Positions 42,904-53,466 of a DNA stretch of 64,000 bases are shown here, piece after piece. A program made the translations under genes and the position numbers. Numbering within the stretch: the first letter of the stretch is position 1; each line of letters opens with the position of its first letter. Source of the stretch: Saccharomycopsis fibuligera x Saccharomycopsis cf. fibuligera (taxonomy: Eukaryota > Ascomycota > Saccharomycetes > Ascoideales > Saccharomycopsidaceae); NCBI GenBank assembly GCA_001936135.1, contig CP012817.1, forward strand, positions 930,001 to 994,000, in the 5' to 3' direction. The notes beneath the pieces were generated by a model. It did no database searches and was not told where the DNA came from. It worked only from the letters and a program-made list of their open reading frames with translations.

Positions 42904-44168
42904 ATGTATCAATGTTGTCTTTGATATGGAAAAAAGGTCACAATTTTTTTGACTAGTTAGTTAGCTGTACTACAAAAATTTTATACTATTAGTGTTTATT
43001 GTAAACTATTGCTGCACACCAAGCCTTGAAATCGTGTGATCAGCACTGCTATACTTTGAGTTCAAATTTACCAACAGACACCAAAAAGCAAGGAAAAAAT
43101 AAAAGATTATTTGTAATGTTATTTAAGAAGTGTTTTGAATGATAAACAACAAGTTTTCAGTAATTTATTTTTCAAATTTTGCATTACCAAGAAACTGAAG
43201 GTATCCAACCACAATAGCTAAGGTTAAAATACAAAATATTTTACCCTCAAGCTACCAGCCAAATAGATAGAGGGAGTGGCCGTCTTGCAATATGAATAAA
43301 CAATTATGAGAGATATCAATTTTCTTGATATACTTCATATTTATGATGACAACAACAAAATGAGGTTTGACGCTTCGGGTAGTTTAGCAATGACATAGAA
43401 TGTCAACTTTGAATCTTCAGCATTGGTTAATCGACAGCTCTTAACTTTTTTTTCGATCAATACAACTTCCATTAAGAGCTATGCAGACTGGCATTTTAGT
43501 ATTTTACATTTCCCGTATTCGTAGTTCATGTTGTTTTTAGTAAACCACAGCTAGTACACGATCTGTGTTCTCAATCATCGACTCATTAAAACTAGGAAAA
43601 GCTGCAGAGTAAATCCTTATAATTAAGTTAACAAAATAATGAAGTGTGGAAGGCTTAGTTGTGAAACGAATATGAAGTTTTCTACAATTTAAAACTTTTG
43701 ATGATTGTAAGATACCATTTTATTATACAATATGATAAGAATGAAAAGGTAAAAGAAAAAAAAATATAACAAAAGAAAAATGAGATGAATAACGTAACGC
43801 AAGAACTTTCCCTTTTCAATTTTCTTTTTAGGATAAAAAACAAAAGAACCAGAAGTACAATGTCAGAATTTGAGGAAAATATAGCGGCTGATGACGACAA
43901 TTTGAATGATACTAGAAGGCACAAGTGGTACTGCATGACAATGAAATATATTTGAGACTAACAATAAAGACAGTCAATGATGTTGCATGCTTGATTTTAT
44001 GAAAGAATACTTGAAAACAAAGACCTTTTTTGAACAAATTTTATATTTTTTTCAGTAATTTTTATTTTTTATAGCCCACAATAGTACAAAGAGAAAGTAG
44101 AAAAAAGGAGATAAAGTTTTTTTTGAAAAAAGAAAAAACACAATTAGTCAATCTTAACTTCAAAAATT
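42904..44168. other. Convergent gap between the UTP8-like gene and NOP1
   Basis: This 1.27 kb gap lies between two converging genes, so it contains only 3' flanks and no promoter is expected. It is unusually long for such a gap. A 31-codon ATG frame (43860-43955) with acidic, coding-like composition lies on the + strand, preceded by an intron-end-like TTTTCTTTTTAG. No snoRNA could be supported, although isolated TGATGA C-box-like words occur. Confidence 0.4.
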
Positions 44169-45122
44169 TTATTTGAGACCAGCACGCACGTAACGGCCAA
44201 CAACAATACAATGGTCTCTTTCATATGGTTCCAAAGTCAATTGTTCTAATGGCTTGATACGTTCTTCTCTCAATTTTTGCACTTCTCTAGCGAAAACGGT
44301 TTCAGCATCAACAGTAGAGTCAATACAGTTAGCCTTAATAGAGATAACCACACCACCTTGGTCCTTCAAGAACATGTGAGAATTCAAAGCAATAATACGA
44401 GCTTGATCAGGTTGGGCAACATCAGCAAACACAGCATCGACCATACCTATCAACATTCTGTATTTTTGTGGATGACGAGCATCCTCAATAATTGGAATGA
44501 CATTTGGTCTCTTCTTGGCCATACCGATCAATTCTCTACCTGGCCTGTGGGCAAACTCCACAGCGTAAACAACACCTTCTGGGCCAACAACATCAGCAAC
44601 GTGAGATACAGAAGTTCCGGAAGCAGCACCAAGATAGAGAACTTTCTTACCTGGAGCAATAAACAATTCATCAAGACCGCCCATAATACCAGCAGCCAAC
44701 TTAGATCTGAAAGGATTCCAGACTCTGTATTCAACCTTAGTTGGTGGGACACCATCTTCCTTGGATGGTTCTTCAATAGAAACTCTCTTTTCACCGTAAA
44801 CACTTTCACCTGGAGCAATGTTCTTCGTGACTAATAAATCTTCTTTGCCTCTGGCAATAAAGACACCTGCATGACGATGAGGTTCGATGATAGTTTTTTG
44901 TCCCCCTTTGGCACCACCTCTGGCACCTCCACGGCCACCTCTGGCACCACCGCGACCACCTCTGGCACCACCTCTAGCACCTCCACGGCCACCTCCACGG
45001 CCACCAAAACTGCCGCCACGACCACCTCTGGCACCGCCTCTACCGCCGCCTCTACCACCGAAGCCACCAGCTTTACCACCACGGCCACCTCTGGATCCAC
45101 CTCTTGGAGCACCGAAAGCCAT
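44169..45122 (-). CDS. NOP1: Nop1, fibrillarin, box C/D snoRNP 2'-O-methyltransferase
   Basis: A 317-residue fibrillarin, the catalytic subunit of box C/D snoRNPs that 2'-O-methylates rRNA, and also an rDNA histone H2A glutamine methyltransferase in yeast. Residues 1-74 are a glycine/arginine-rich GAR domain built from RGG and RGGARGG units. The conserved core begins at [20 protein letters not shown]. The SAM-binding motif is [17 protein letters not shown] (161-177), followed by [32 protein letters not shown] and [13 protein letters not shown]. Near the end are [13 protein letters not shown] and CIVVGRY. Length matches the family. Start is the ATG at 45120-45122. Confidence 0.98.
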   Translation of the reverse strand: MAFGAPRGGSRGGRGGKAGGFGGRGGGRGGARGGRGGSFGGRGGGRGGARGGARGGRGGARGGRGGARGGAKGGQKTIIEPHRHAGVFIARGKEDLLVTKNIAPGESVYGEKRVSIEEPSKEDGVPPTKVEYRVWNPFRSKLAAGIMGGLDELFIAPGKKVLYLGAASGTSVSHVADVVGPEGVVYAVEFAHRPGRELIGMAKKRPNVIPIIEDARHPQKYRMLIGMVDAVFADVAQPDQARIIALNSHMFLKDQGGVVISIKANCIDSTVDAETVFAREVQKLREERIKPLEQLTLEPYERDHCIVVGRYVRAGLK

Positions 45123-45959
45123 TATTAACTATATGTATAAGATTTTTTTGTTTTTGGTTATTGAGATTTCTCGTTTCCAAGATATTTGCAGTCAAAACGA
45201 AAAGATGTTTGCAAAAGACTGTTAATGTAAACCTGCTGCTGCCTTTCTGACACGAAATCTTTATCGTTTGATGAGAATGATAAACTAGATTCAATGAAGA
45301 TTGAAACTTGTACGAGAAATGGCTGCTCTTGATACAAAATTGCAATGAAAAATATTTTTTTTTTTTTTTTTTTTTTTACTTTCTTTTTTGGCTTTGATTT
45401 TTTTCTGCGCAGTGAAAATTAGAAGAAAAAATTTTTTTTTTCCAATGCCCATGCCCAGGGTAAGCCCTCATCGCCTTGATAGAGCATACTTGCGCATAAA
45501 AGTGCATACAACATGGCAGTATTTTTGTCTTGAGAACTTGTATTTTGCTGGTCTTCTTCGAAGTTGAGAGCCAATTTTTGGTAATCTTTTAATTTTTTTA
45601 ATTACAGGTTTTCTTTATAATCGGCGATGTGTTTGGTTAAAATTTGACTACAAAATGAATATAACAGTTGCAAGAACAACATGTTTGGTTAGATCTAATA
45701 GTGATAAAATGCTAAACGGCCTACTGCGCACTTTCACAAACCACAAATACTTAGATACACCACTCTAGTCACATGCTATATATTGAGTTTTTTGTTTGTT
45801 GTCAAATGCTATATAAGGAAATATGTAAATAAATTGCTCTGTTTTGTTTTTATTTACAGAAATCATCGAGAAAACAAATGAAAAGCCAGCATCGATAGCC
45901 CTAGCTCATCACTTTTTGTTTTCACGTTTATTAGTAACAAGCTTGATAAATCAGCCACT
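45123..45959. promoter_or_regulatory. Divergent NOP1-IPL1 promoter with PAC and RRPE motifs
   Basis: A PAC box (GCGATGAG on the minus strand, 45467-45474) lies about 350 bases upstream of NOP1. An RRPE-like GAAAAAATTTT (45425-45435) is 30 bases away on the NOP1 side. This pair is a hallmark of ribosome-biogenesis promoters. A T-run of 22 bases (45355-45376) is also present. The IPL1 side shows no motif I recognise. Confidence 0.65.
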
Positions 45960-47349
45960 ATGTTCTCTCAAAACATGTCACACTCTTCAGAAAATGTTGG
46001 GGATGGACGTAAAGTAGGTATCTACTTGCACTTCTATCATGAAAGACTCAGCTGTCTTTCAGAGATGATTAAAGGTACTGATGCTAACTACAAAAAACTC
46101 TAGCCATTCAGCAAAACCGTCAAATCCGGCCTTGTTGTACGAAATCCATTAGTGAAACTTCAACTAAATGGACATCAAAAGATCACTAAAAATAGCCAGA
46201 ATCCCAACGGTGATTTGCTTCGTAACTCAAACTTCCAAAAAATCTCAACAACGTGGGATCCATTAGGAACAAAAAACTACAACAATAGCAGTAGCAATAA
46301 TAACAACAATACCAGTACAAATCATATCAACAGCATGAATACCGGTAATCATGGTAATACTGGAAATACCAGCAACAGCAACATGGGCCCTCCAATATCG
46401 CCAAGCGCTCATCGTCTCCATCCACATCGATCCTCGATATTTAACAAATCCCGCAGTTCATTACATTATACTACTAGTAGCAACAGCAGCAACGCTGATG
46501 ACTTGGAAGGTATTCCTCATTTGAGACAATACACTCTCGATGATTTTGAAGTTGGTAAGAAATTAGGCAAGGGGAAGTTTGGTAAAGTGTACTGTGTGCG
46601 CGACAAGAAAACTGGATTTGTTTGTGCTTTAAAAGTAATGGAAAAGAAAGAGATAATTGATTACAAAGTGGAAAAACAATTTAGAAGAGAAATTGAAATT
46701 CAGTCAAACTTGAGACATCCTAATGTGCTAAGGCTTTATGGCTATTTTCATGATGAGAAAAGGGTATATTTAATTTTAGAATACGTAATCAATGGAGAGC
46801 TTTACAAGTTTCTAAAGCAAAAGGGCCGTTTCAATGATGTTTATGGATCACATTACATCTATCAAATGGCTAATGCTTTACAGTATTTGCATAAAAAGCA
46901 CATTATACATAGAGATATTAAACCAGAAAATATTCTACTTGGATTTGACAATGTTATCAAGATCTCGGATTTTGGATGGAGTGTGCATGCTCCATCTTCG
47001 AAAAGAACGACAATGTGCGGAACTTTAGATTACTTGCCTCCTGAAATGGTTGAAGCAAAGGATCACTATAATGAAAAAATCGACGTTTGGGCTCTTGGGA
47101 TTCTAATGTATGAATTATTAGTAGGGGCACCGCCTTTTGAAGAAGAATATAAGAGTGCTACGTATAAGAGAATTGCTAAAGTTGATTTGGTGTTGCCGAA
47201 ATTTATTAGCACTGAAGCCGGTGATTTAATTAAGAAATTGTTAAGGCATGATGCTGATAAGAGAATAAGTTTGGAGGAAGTGATGATACATCCATGGATA
47301 ATGAAACATAAAAAATATTGGCCGCAGCCGAAAAGACAAATTGCAAGCA

Positions 47350-47354
<5 letters not shown>
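45960..47354 (+). CDS. IPL1: Ipl1, Aurora B kinase (two exons)
   Basis: Predicted exons are 45960-46013 and 46104-47354, 434 residues in all. Ipl1 is the catalytic subunit of the chromosomal passenger complex and corrects faulty kinetochore attachments. Exon 1 codes for [18 protein letters not shown] and joins in phase 0 to [16 protein letters not shown]. An Asn/Ser-rich N-terminal region precedes the kinase domain (about 160-425). It shows the Gly loop LGKGKFGKV, the catalytic Lys195, Glu214, HRDIKPEN (Asp289) and [19 protein letters not shown] with DFG Asp307 and activation-loop Thr321. The DFGWS and [15 protein letters not shown] signatures are those of Aurora kinases. Without the upstream exon the first in-frame ATG lies well inside the protein. 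The stop codon is followed directly by a very long adenine run. Confidence 0.92.
46014..46103 (+). other. IPL1 intron (90 nt, predicted)
   Basis: The intron begins GTAGGT and ends CTCTAG. The branch site TGCTAAC (46082-46088) lies about 15 bases from the acceptor. It joins the 18-codon first exon to the kinase frame in phase 0. The donor is slightly off the GTATGT consensus, so splicing needs confirmation. Confidence 0.75.
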
Positions 47355-47392
<38 letters not shown>

Positions 47393-47958
47393 CAACACAG
47401 TATTTTTACTGTTCTTATTCCTGTATTTACACATTGAATACACTATACTCCGCATTGTCTATTTCTATTTGGCTCACTCATTTAGAAGTGGTTCATTTAT
47501 TAGTTTTTAAGAAAAGTTCAAAAATGCATTAAACACCAAGTTTCATTATACAATCATACTTAGATAAGATATACAAAATAATGTAATCAGTCTTTTATTT
47601 CATTTTGTTGCCGTTGCTGAAAGAATCAGTCTGCCTTAGCCAACTAGCCAAGTAGAAGAATGAAAAATCCTACAACTACGAAAAATACTCAAAAATGAAC
47701 TGTAAAACACATTATTTTAGAAGTGTAGCATAGTTTTATGAAAATAAAAATTATCCCATAAACTTGCAGTATAGATAAATTGTAGTATTCCAACAGAATA
47801 CTCAAAAAAAAAAAAATAAAATAAATAAAAAAAAGGAAACAAAATTTTGGAAAAAGTGAAGCCAAATCAAAAGACAGAGTCTTGAAGCGTACTTTATAAT
47901 GTAGACACCTGAATAACATCAGCTAGTAACTTTAGCAACTTTGCTAAATTGACTAATC
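47355..47958. other. Convergent gap between IPL1 and VPS35
   Basis: This 604-base gap opens with most of a 39-adenine run (47353-47391) that begins inside the IPL1 stop codon. The rest is AT-rich 3' flank. No gene is seen. Confidence 0.45.
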
Positions 47959-50900
47959 TCAGTACTTGATCAATTGAAACCGATCATCAATGACCTTTTG
48001 CCTATTAACATATTCCAATGTTCTCTTGAAATGGTTTATTGGTAATTCATCCACACTGGCCAAATTATTGTTAATCAATTCAATCAAACTATTAATATAA
48101 TTAGCGCTGATCAAATTTCCATGAATGTAATAATATATGCACTCATTAAGAATCTCCACAAACAACTCCACCGATACTGAACTTTCAATACAGCTATCCG
48201 CAATTCTTAATGATTTTTGCAAGCATTCCAATACTCTTCTATTGTCGCTGACTGAGGTGCTGGTGCTATTGCCACTATCACTGCTCTTGGTAACCTTATC
48301 CACTTCATCTCCTGTGGTAGCTTCACTATTTTGGTTGGTCGTGCTAGCAGTAGCACTACTCTGCAAAGCTAATACATTAGATTGAAACCATAAATGGGAA
48401 GCAGAAAATACTGCGCGGCATTGGTCTGATTTCTTCAACAACTTTGCGGAGTAGAGTACAGTTTTTGTGATTAATGATTCATAATTATCACGATCCGCTG
48501 CTGTTGCAATCACTGGATGATGAAAGTTTTTGTAAAAGCCAATTAAGGTAGAAATCAATTGCATAATAATTTGGTATTGCTGTTTTGAACTGAGTAATTC
48601 TTCATAAATGGAGAAAATCTTGATAAAAAACTCATTAGTGAATTCATTTTTACCAATTTGATTGGAAATCTCCGCAACGGAAACAAGAAGTTTCAAAGCG
48701 AGTTCTAGTTCTCCTTGATCAACAAGCTCATCAGCAAGCTTGGAGATCTTGCCGAAATTCGTCTTGATTTCTGACTCAAGAATTTTGGTGCCTTGAGCGA
48801 TGTCTTGTTGAGATAATGGGACTTTGCCACCGCCAAGAGCAGCGCTTTTGTTTTGTAAGAATTTCCTTTCTGTAGTATGAAGACGTCTAATAGTCTTTAA
48901 GTAAGCAAACACCAATGATGGATATAAGAATTTGATGAATTTTTTATTCTTGTTCAAGTGCGAATACGCAGCTGATAATAATTTACCGTTGGTGATTGCA
49001 TCTCTACTATAAATTAAGTGGATCAATTTTGCCACGTTCTCCTGCTTAACTAACGTTTCATATGGATACTCATGGTCAGCTTTGAAATGCGTTGATTCAC
49101 CTAGTTCGGCAGCAGAGTTTTCGCCAACGCCAACAGTAGCTAAACGATCAACTTGTAAATCTTCAGCAGTTGTTTTTGGGCTCTTGTTCAAGATAATTGG
49201 CAGCAATACTTGGAACACCTTAGCTATTTCTTCTTCATTTTCAAGCGTAAATCTATAATATAGCAAGGTGTTGAGAATTTCTGTAGAAATGGATACTTGA
49301 ACCTTCAAAGACTGGGCACTTAATAATGCTTGATAATTCTGTAACTTCAACAAAAGTTTTAAGTTGATTTTATTTTTTTTGGAATTATTGCCGCTGCTGA
49401 TGCTGCTTCTACTTAATCTGTCACCACTAGTTCTGGTACTACTTGGCCCATTAGGAGCAGGGCTACCAGAGCTATTATTATTATTATTGTTGTTGTTATT
49501 GTTATTGTTATTGTTATTGTTGTTTCCAATTGAGGAGAAATTAAGCGGAATAAGCAAAATGTTTCTCAAATTTTCTTCAGTTTGATCATTGGAAGATTCG
49601 ATTGTCTCTTTGAAATCATTGTATCTGTTTAACGTTTCTATGTATATCAAGTCAATGTTTTCGAAATTATCAGGATAAAAAGAAAGAGAAAGTTTCAGAA
49701 GGGCAAAGTATAATGCAGTTAAGTCATCAATGGTCAAATCTGGTCTAACTTTATTAAGATGCTTGAAGTGTTGATAGAAAATGTCAAAAAGATTATTATA
49801 ATTGGCTGTATTGTGCTTGAATACTCCATTATCATCATGAGATTCCCGTTCGCCTTCCTGATGTTCTTTTTGTTTAACTTCTTGAGATTTCTCTTTGCCT
49901 TTGTTATTACCATCTTCGACATCACTTCCCACATTTTCTTTTGATTTCTCTTGGTCCACTTTTTCGGCATCGTTTATTGTCAAATTCTTGAATTCTTCCA
50001 AGTTCTCTCTATCAACATAATTAGTCAATCTATCGAGCAAAGTAATCAAGATTTTCTTCAAACTAACTTGCGGAATCAAATTCACCGTTGAATCCAAAAA
50101 CTGTTTCAAAGTAGCCAAATGGAATTCATCAGGAAAAACTTGAATAATCACATCTAGCAAGTACTCCTGAGCAATCACATCACGACATTGAATAATTTGC
50201 TCCAATATAGCAGGCAAGATGTACGATTTGTAGTAATTTTTATCCACCCCATCCAATTGTGATAGTCTAACCAAGTTGGAACCAACCAAAATTTGTAATT
50301 CTTGTCTTTCCTGAATCCTCTTGCGGCGTTCTTTGGAGTGTCCTTGATGTTGCAATCTGACCCACAATTTATTCATTTCAATAAAATTGGTGATGATAAA
50401 CTGCACAGAATCCTGCAATGTTCCATTAGAACCACCAATACCATTGCCACTGTCACTTGAGGGAGGAGGGCTCACAGCACTCTCCGGCAACAATGACTTG
50501 GTCCGCTGAGACAAGTAGTACCTCAAAAACAATCCCCTAACTGGATGTTGCACCCCGCGACACATTTCAATCATATCCTTCATGATTTCTTTCACCGGAG
50601 CACCATCAACACTCATGTACACTGTGCCCACCGTAATCATCAAATACAATCTAGGCACAATGTTGCCCGCATATTGAACCAACTCGTACAAGTTGCTCAA
50701 GTGATTGCGAGGATGGCCTTCTTTCAAGTGGTACGCCAAGATTTCCAATGAATCGTATATGGCAATGTAAAGCTCATAGTAGTTCTTGGGGGATAGGTTA
50801 TTGGTGCGAAGCTCAGAAAGGAACGTGCTTGCATGCTTGAGAGCATCCATTAGTTTGCCCTTGGTGTCCAAGCATTTGCGCATTTGGATAGCTTGCTGTT

Positions 50901-50976
50901 TGATGTTGCTGAGGGACTCATTAACAAGGATGGTTTGCTCCTCTTGAGATAAGGTCTTAGTCGCCGTTGGGGCCAT
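47959..50976 (-). CDS. VPS35: Vps35, retromer cargo-recognition subunit
   Basis: A 1005-residue retromer core subunit that with Vps26 and Vps29 recycles receptors such as Vps10 from endosomes to the Golgi. The N-terminal signature is strong: LDTKGKLMDALKHASTFLSE, LSPKNYYELYIAIYDSLE, then LSNLYELVQYAGNIVPRLYL. The invariant PRLYLM motif that contacts Vps26 is at 108-113. VKEIMKDMIEMCRGVQHPVR and GLFLRYYLSQRTKSLLP follow. The C-terminal half is alpha-solenoid sequence that would hold Vps29. An Asp/Glu/Lys-rich linker and a polyasparagine run (AAT/AAC repeats, near 49470-49525) are inserted in the middle. The ATG at 50974-50976 is chosen as start; the 46 codons open upstream begin at TTG and overlap a TATA-like TATTTATA. 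Confidence 0.95.
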   Translation of the reverse strand: MAPTATKTLSQEEQTILVNESLSNIKQQAIQMRKCLDTKGKLMDALKHASTFLSELRTNNLSPKNYYELYIAIYDSLEILAYHLKEGHPRNHLSNLYELVQYAGNIVPRLYLMITVGTVYMSVDGAPVKEIMKDMIEMCRGVQHPVRGLFLRYYLSQRTKSLLPESAVSPPPSSDSGNGIGGSNGTLQDSVQFIITNFIEMNKLWVRLQHQGHSKERRKRIQERQELQILVGSNLVRLSQLDGVDKNYYKSYILPAILEQIIQCRDVIAQEYLLDVIIQVFPDEFHLATLKQFLDSTVNLIPQVSLKKILITLLDRLTNYVDRENLEEFKNLTINDAEKVDQEKSKENVGSDVEDGNNKGKEKSQEVKQKEHQEGERESHDDNGVFKHNTANYNNLFDIFYQHFKHLNKVRPDLTIDDLTALYFALLKLSLSFYPDNFENIDLIYIETLNRYNDFKETIESSNDQTEENLRNILLIPLNFSSIGNNNNNNNNNNNNNNNNNSSGSPAPNGPSSTRTSGDRLSRSSISSGNNSKKNKINLKLLLKLQNYQALLSAQSLKVQVSISTEILNTLLYYRFTLENEEEIAKVFQVLLPIILNKSPKTTAEDLQVDRLATVGVGENSAAELGESTHFKADHEYPYETLVKQENVAKLIHLIYSRDAITNGKLLSAAYSHLNKNKKFIKFLYPSLVFAYLKTIRRLHTTERKFLQNKSAALGGGKVPLSQQDIAQGTKILESEIKTNFGKISKLADELVDQGELELALKLLVSVAEISNQIGKNEFTNEFFIKIFSIYEELLSSKQQYQIIMQLISTLIGFYKNFHHPVIATAADRDNYESLITKTVLYSAKLLKKSDQCRAVFSASHLWFQSNVLALQSSATASTTNQNSEATTGDEVDKVTKSSDSGNSTSTSVSDNRRVLECLQKSLRIADSCIESSVSVELFVEILNECIYYYIHGNLISANYINSLIELINNNLASVDELPINHFKRTLEYVNRQKVIDDRFQLIKY

Positions 50977-51998
50977 TTTGGTAAGTTCTTGATAGTGCGA
51001 TTTCTTTGTGATCAATTGTGGCGCTTGGGCAGCTGTTGTACCAACACTGGTGTACGTGCTGTTGAAAATGTATAAATAGCAGCGTACACTGTTATTATTG
51101 CTATTATCTGACAATTAGATAATGATAATGATAATGACAGCCAAAGATACAATCCTGTCTTGTGTCAGAAGATATTAGACGACGCTCCAATTATTATTAT
51201 TATTATTATTACTATTATTTTTTTTTTTTTTTTTATTACAATCGCTGAGCACAAACAAAGCAACACACCTGAAATTTCTCTATCCACTTTTGCCTTGCAC
51301 TTTGTACAATGTTATTCGCTTATTAGAAATACATCATCAGTAATATCTGTATGGCATCTAAATAATAATAGTATGTATGTACTGTACAGCAAACCGGATT
51401 TCGATGCCCTGGCACTTTCTCTAAGCGCCTGCACAGGCAGGCGTGAGTTTGGCCGGGTTCCCGGCCTTACTTTCTACAACTAATGCCGGGCATCCCCCAT
51501 TTTTTTTTTTTTTTTCTGACATGTGCAGATATAGTGACTGTCGCCGTTCTAGTGAATAAACTTGTGGTATATGTAACGTTTTGACACTTTGTGCACAGGG
51601 ATCGAGTCGACGTGGGATCGAGTCTGTTTATCACGGATCTTCAGCATAACTTTGGCGAATCTGCTGAACAAAGCAGTCGGAGTTGGACGTCTGCATGCAT
51701 TGTTTTTATCTTGCAACTTGTGCACCATACTTGCCTGTAGGACCACCATCACTAGTGAGTCGTGCTGTTCACTTATATAGCCGCTGCTATGGTAAGTAAC
51801 AGCAAGTGCTCGTAATGTTGCACTTTGCGCTTGGCCATCTACACAAAACAAAAAGACTATTGAAAAGTAATAAATCTATTTCATTAAACATAAACTTCAC
51901 ACACACACACCATATCTACTAGCAGAAAAACAAGATGGCTATTTCAGTTTATCTTGTTTCGTTTTGGCTTATTTTTACCTTTTATTTTTTTAGGTCGC
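50977..51998. other. Gap upstream of VPS35
   Basis: This 1.02 kb gap holds the VPS35 promoter and LSC2 3' flank. Just upstream of VPS35 are an ATT-type trinucleotide run (51192-51220) and an adjoining T run. GGGATCGAGTC occurs twice, 16 bases apart (51598-51608 and 51614-51624). A minus-strand frame at 51549-51851 starts with TTG and looks accidental. Confidence 0.45.
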
Positions 51999-53466
51999 TT
52001 AGTTTTTGAATTCAAAAGAAACCTTGACGCCGATTTCTTTGCCCTTGTTGACAATGTCGGCCAACTTGACGGCCTTTTCAGCAGCGTCATCCAACTCAGG
52101 AACAGCAAAGATCTTCAAACCGGAGTTGGCAATCAACTCTTGGGCTTTCTCCAAGTTGGTGCCTTGCAATCTAGCAATGATTGGGATTTCAACGCCCAAG
52201 TTCTTGGTAGCGGCAATCAAACCTTCGGCGACATAGTCGCATCTAACAATACCGCCAAAGATGTTGACGAGAATAGCGTTGACTTTTTGTTCACTCAAAA
52301 TTAACTTGAAGGCCTCTTCGATGGTTTCTGGGGTTGCACCGCCACCGCAGTCCAAGAAGTTGGCTGGCTCGCCGCCGTACAACTTGATGATGTCCATGGT
52401 GGCCATGGCCAACCCGGCGCCGTTGACCAAGCAGCCAATGCTGCCATCCAACTTGATGAAGTTCAAGCCAAACTTAGAAGCTTTGACCTCGTCGGCGTCT
52501 TCTTGAGTGAAGTCTCTCCAGGAGAAAATCTCCTTTTGTCTGAACTCAGCGCTGTTGTCGAAACCGAACTTGGCGTCCATAGCCAACACGCGGTGGTCTT
52601 TGGTTTCGGACAACGGGTTGATTTCGATCTGGGTGGCGTCTTTCTCCATGAAGATCTTGTACAACTTCTGCACAGTTTCGGCGGCCTCCTTTTGCGCCTC
52701 GCTGGAGAAGCCCAAGGCAGCGGCAATTTTGGAAGCGACCTCGTCGGTGACGCCGGCATGCAAGTCGATTGGGAACTGCTTGATGGCAGAAGGGTCCTTC
52801 TTGGCAACGCCCTCGATGTCCATGCCGCCCTGGGCAGAAGCAACGATGATTGGCACCTTTCTTTCTCTGTCCAACAAGATGGACAAGTACGCCTCCTTGT
52901 CAGCGGCAGCCTTTTCGACCACGTAAACGGCACTCACCAAGCGGCCGGCAGCGCCGGTCTGCTTGGTGACAATGTTGTAGCCCAACATCTTGCTGGCCAA
53001 GTCTTTGATTTCCTCAGGCGACTTGACGATGTGGACGCCGGACTGCAAGCCGGACGTCAAGTGGCCCTTGCCACGGCCACCGGTAAGAGACTGGGCCTTG
53101 ATGACGATGCCGTCAGACTTGGCGGCAATGTCCTTGGCCAAGCTGTATGCTTCGTCCGGAGTGGTGGCAGCGTTGCCGGCCGGAACGCCGACGTTGTAGG
53201 ATCTCAACAAGTTGGCGGATCTGTACTCGTGGACAGACAACGATCTTTTGGCGACGGCCTGCTAGAGAAGGGCGTTAGTAGGCTGTATTCGTGAGGCTTC
53301 CCGTGAGGCTTCCCGTGAGGCTTCCCGTGAGGCTTCTGTTGTGGGCTCAGTCTCGAGGCCTGAGCGCACGGGGCTCTGCAAAGACAGACCCACAAGAAGA
53401 GGAACAAGAGCAGGTACGTACCTTGGCCACAGATCTGAAAGAAGAATATGCGTATCTAGAAAACAT
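51999..53466 (-). CDS. LSC2: Lsc2, beta subunit of mitochondrial succinyl-CoA ligase (two exons)
   Basis: Exon 1 is 53422-53466 ([15 protein letters not shown]) and exon 2 is 51999-53261, about 435 residues in all. The enzyme makes ATP while converting succinyl-CoA to succinate in the TCA cycle. Exon 1 plus the start of exon 2 ([15 protein letters not shown]) forms an Arg/Ser-rich mitochondrial presequence. The mature protein begins near [12 protein letters not shown], as in yeast LSIHEYRSAQLL. The ATP-grasp part contains [32 protein letters not shown] and [13 protein letters not shown], then [10 protein letters not shown] and AMDAKFGFD. The CoA-ligase part has [53 protein letters not shown] and IIARLQGTN. 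The 5' half is strikingly GC-rich. Leucine codons are mainly TTG despite that bias, in line with CTG avoidance. Confidence 0.95.
53262..53421 (-). other. LSC2 intron (160 nt)
   Basis: On the minus strand the intron starts GTACGT, has a perfect TACTAAC branch site (53274-53280) and ends CTCTAG at 53262. An alternative acceptor CAG three bases further on would remove one Gln. Phase 0 joining fuses a typical presequence to the enzyme. The intron contains a 12-base tandem repeat (separate entry). Confidence 0.92.
53291..53336 (+). repeat. Intronic minisatellite, 12-base unit
   Basis: The unit GTGAGGCTTCCC occurs three times in perfect tandem and a fourth time as a ten-base partial copy, inside the LSC2 intron. 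On the transcribed strand the unit reads GGGAAGCCTCAC. Confidence 0.9.

Noticed and set aside
44039-44049. TTTTATATTTT, an 11/11 match to the S. cerevisiae ARS consensus
   Set aside because: The match is common by chance in AT-rich DNA, and the consensus is not known to apply in this clade.
50977-51114. 46-codon upstream extension of the VPS35 frame
   Set aside because: The extension begins at TTG and contains a TATA-like sequence; the ATG at 50974-50976 gives a normal Vps35 N-terminus.
51598-51624. Two copies of GGGATCGAGTC resembling tRNA B-boxes
   Set aside because: There is no T-stem complementarity and no A-box upstream; probably a small direct duplication.
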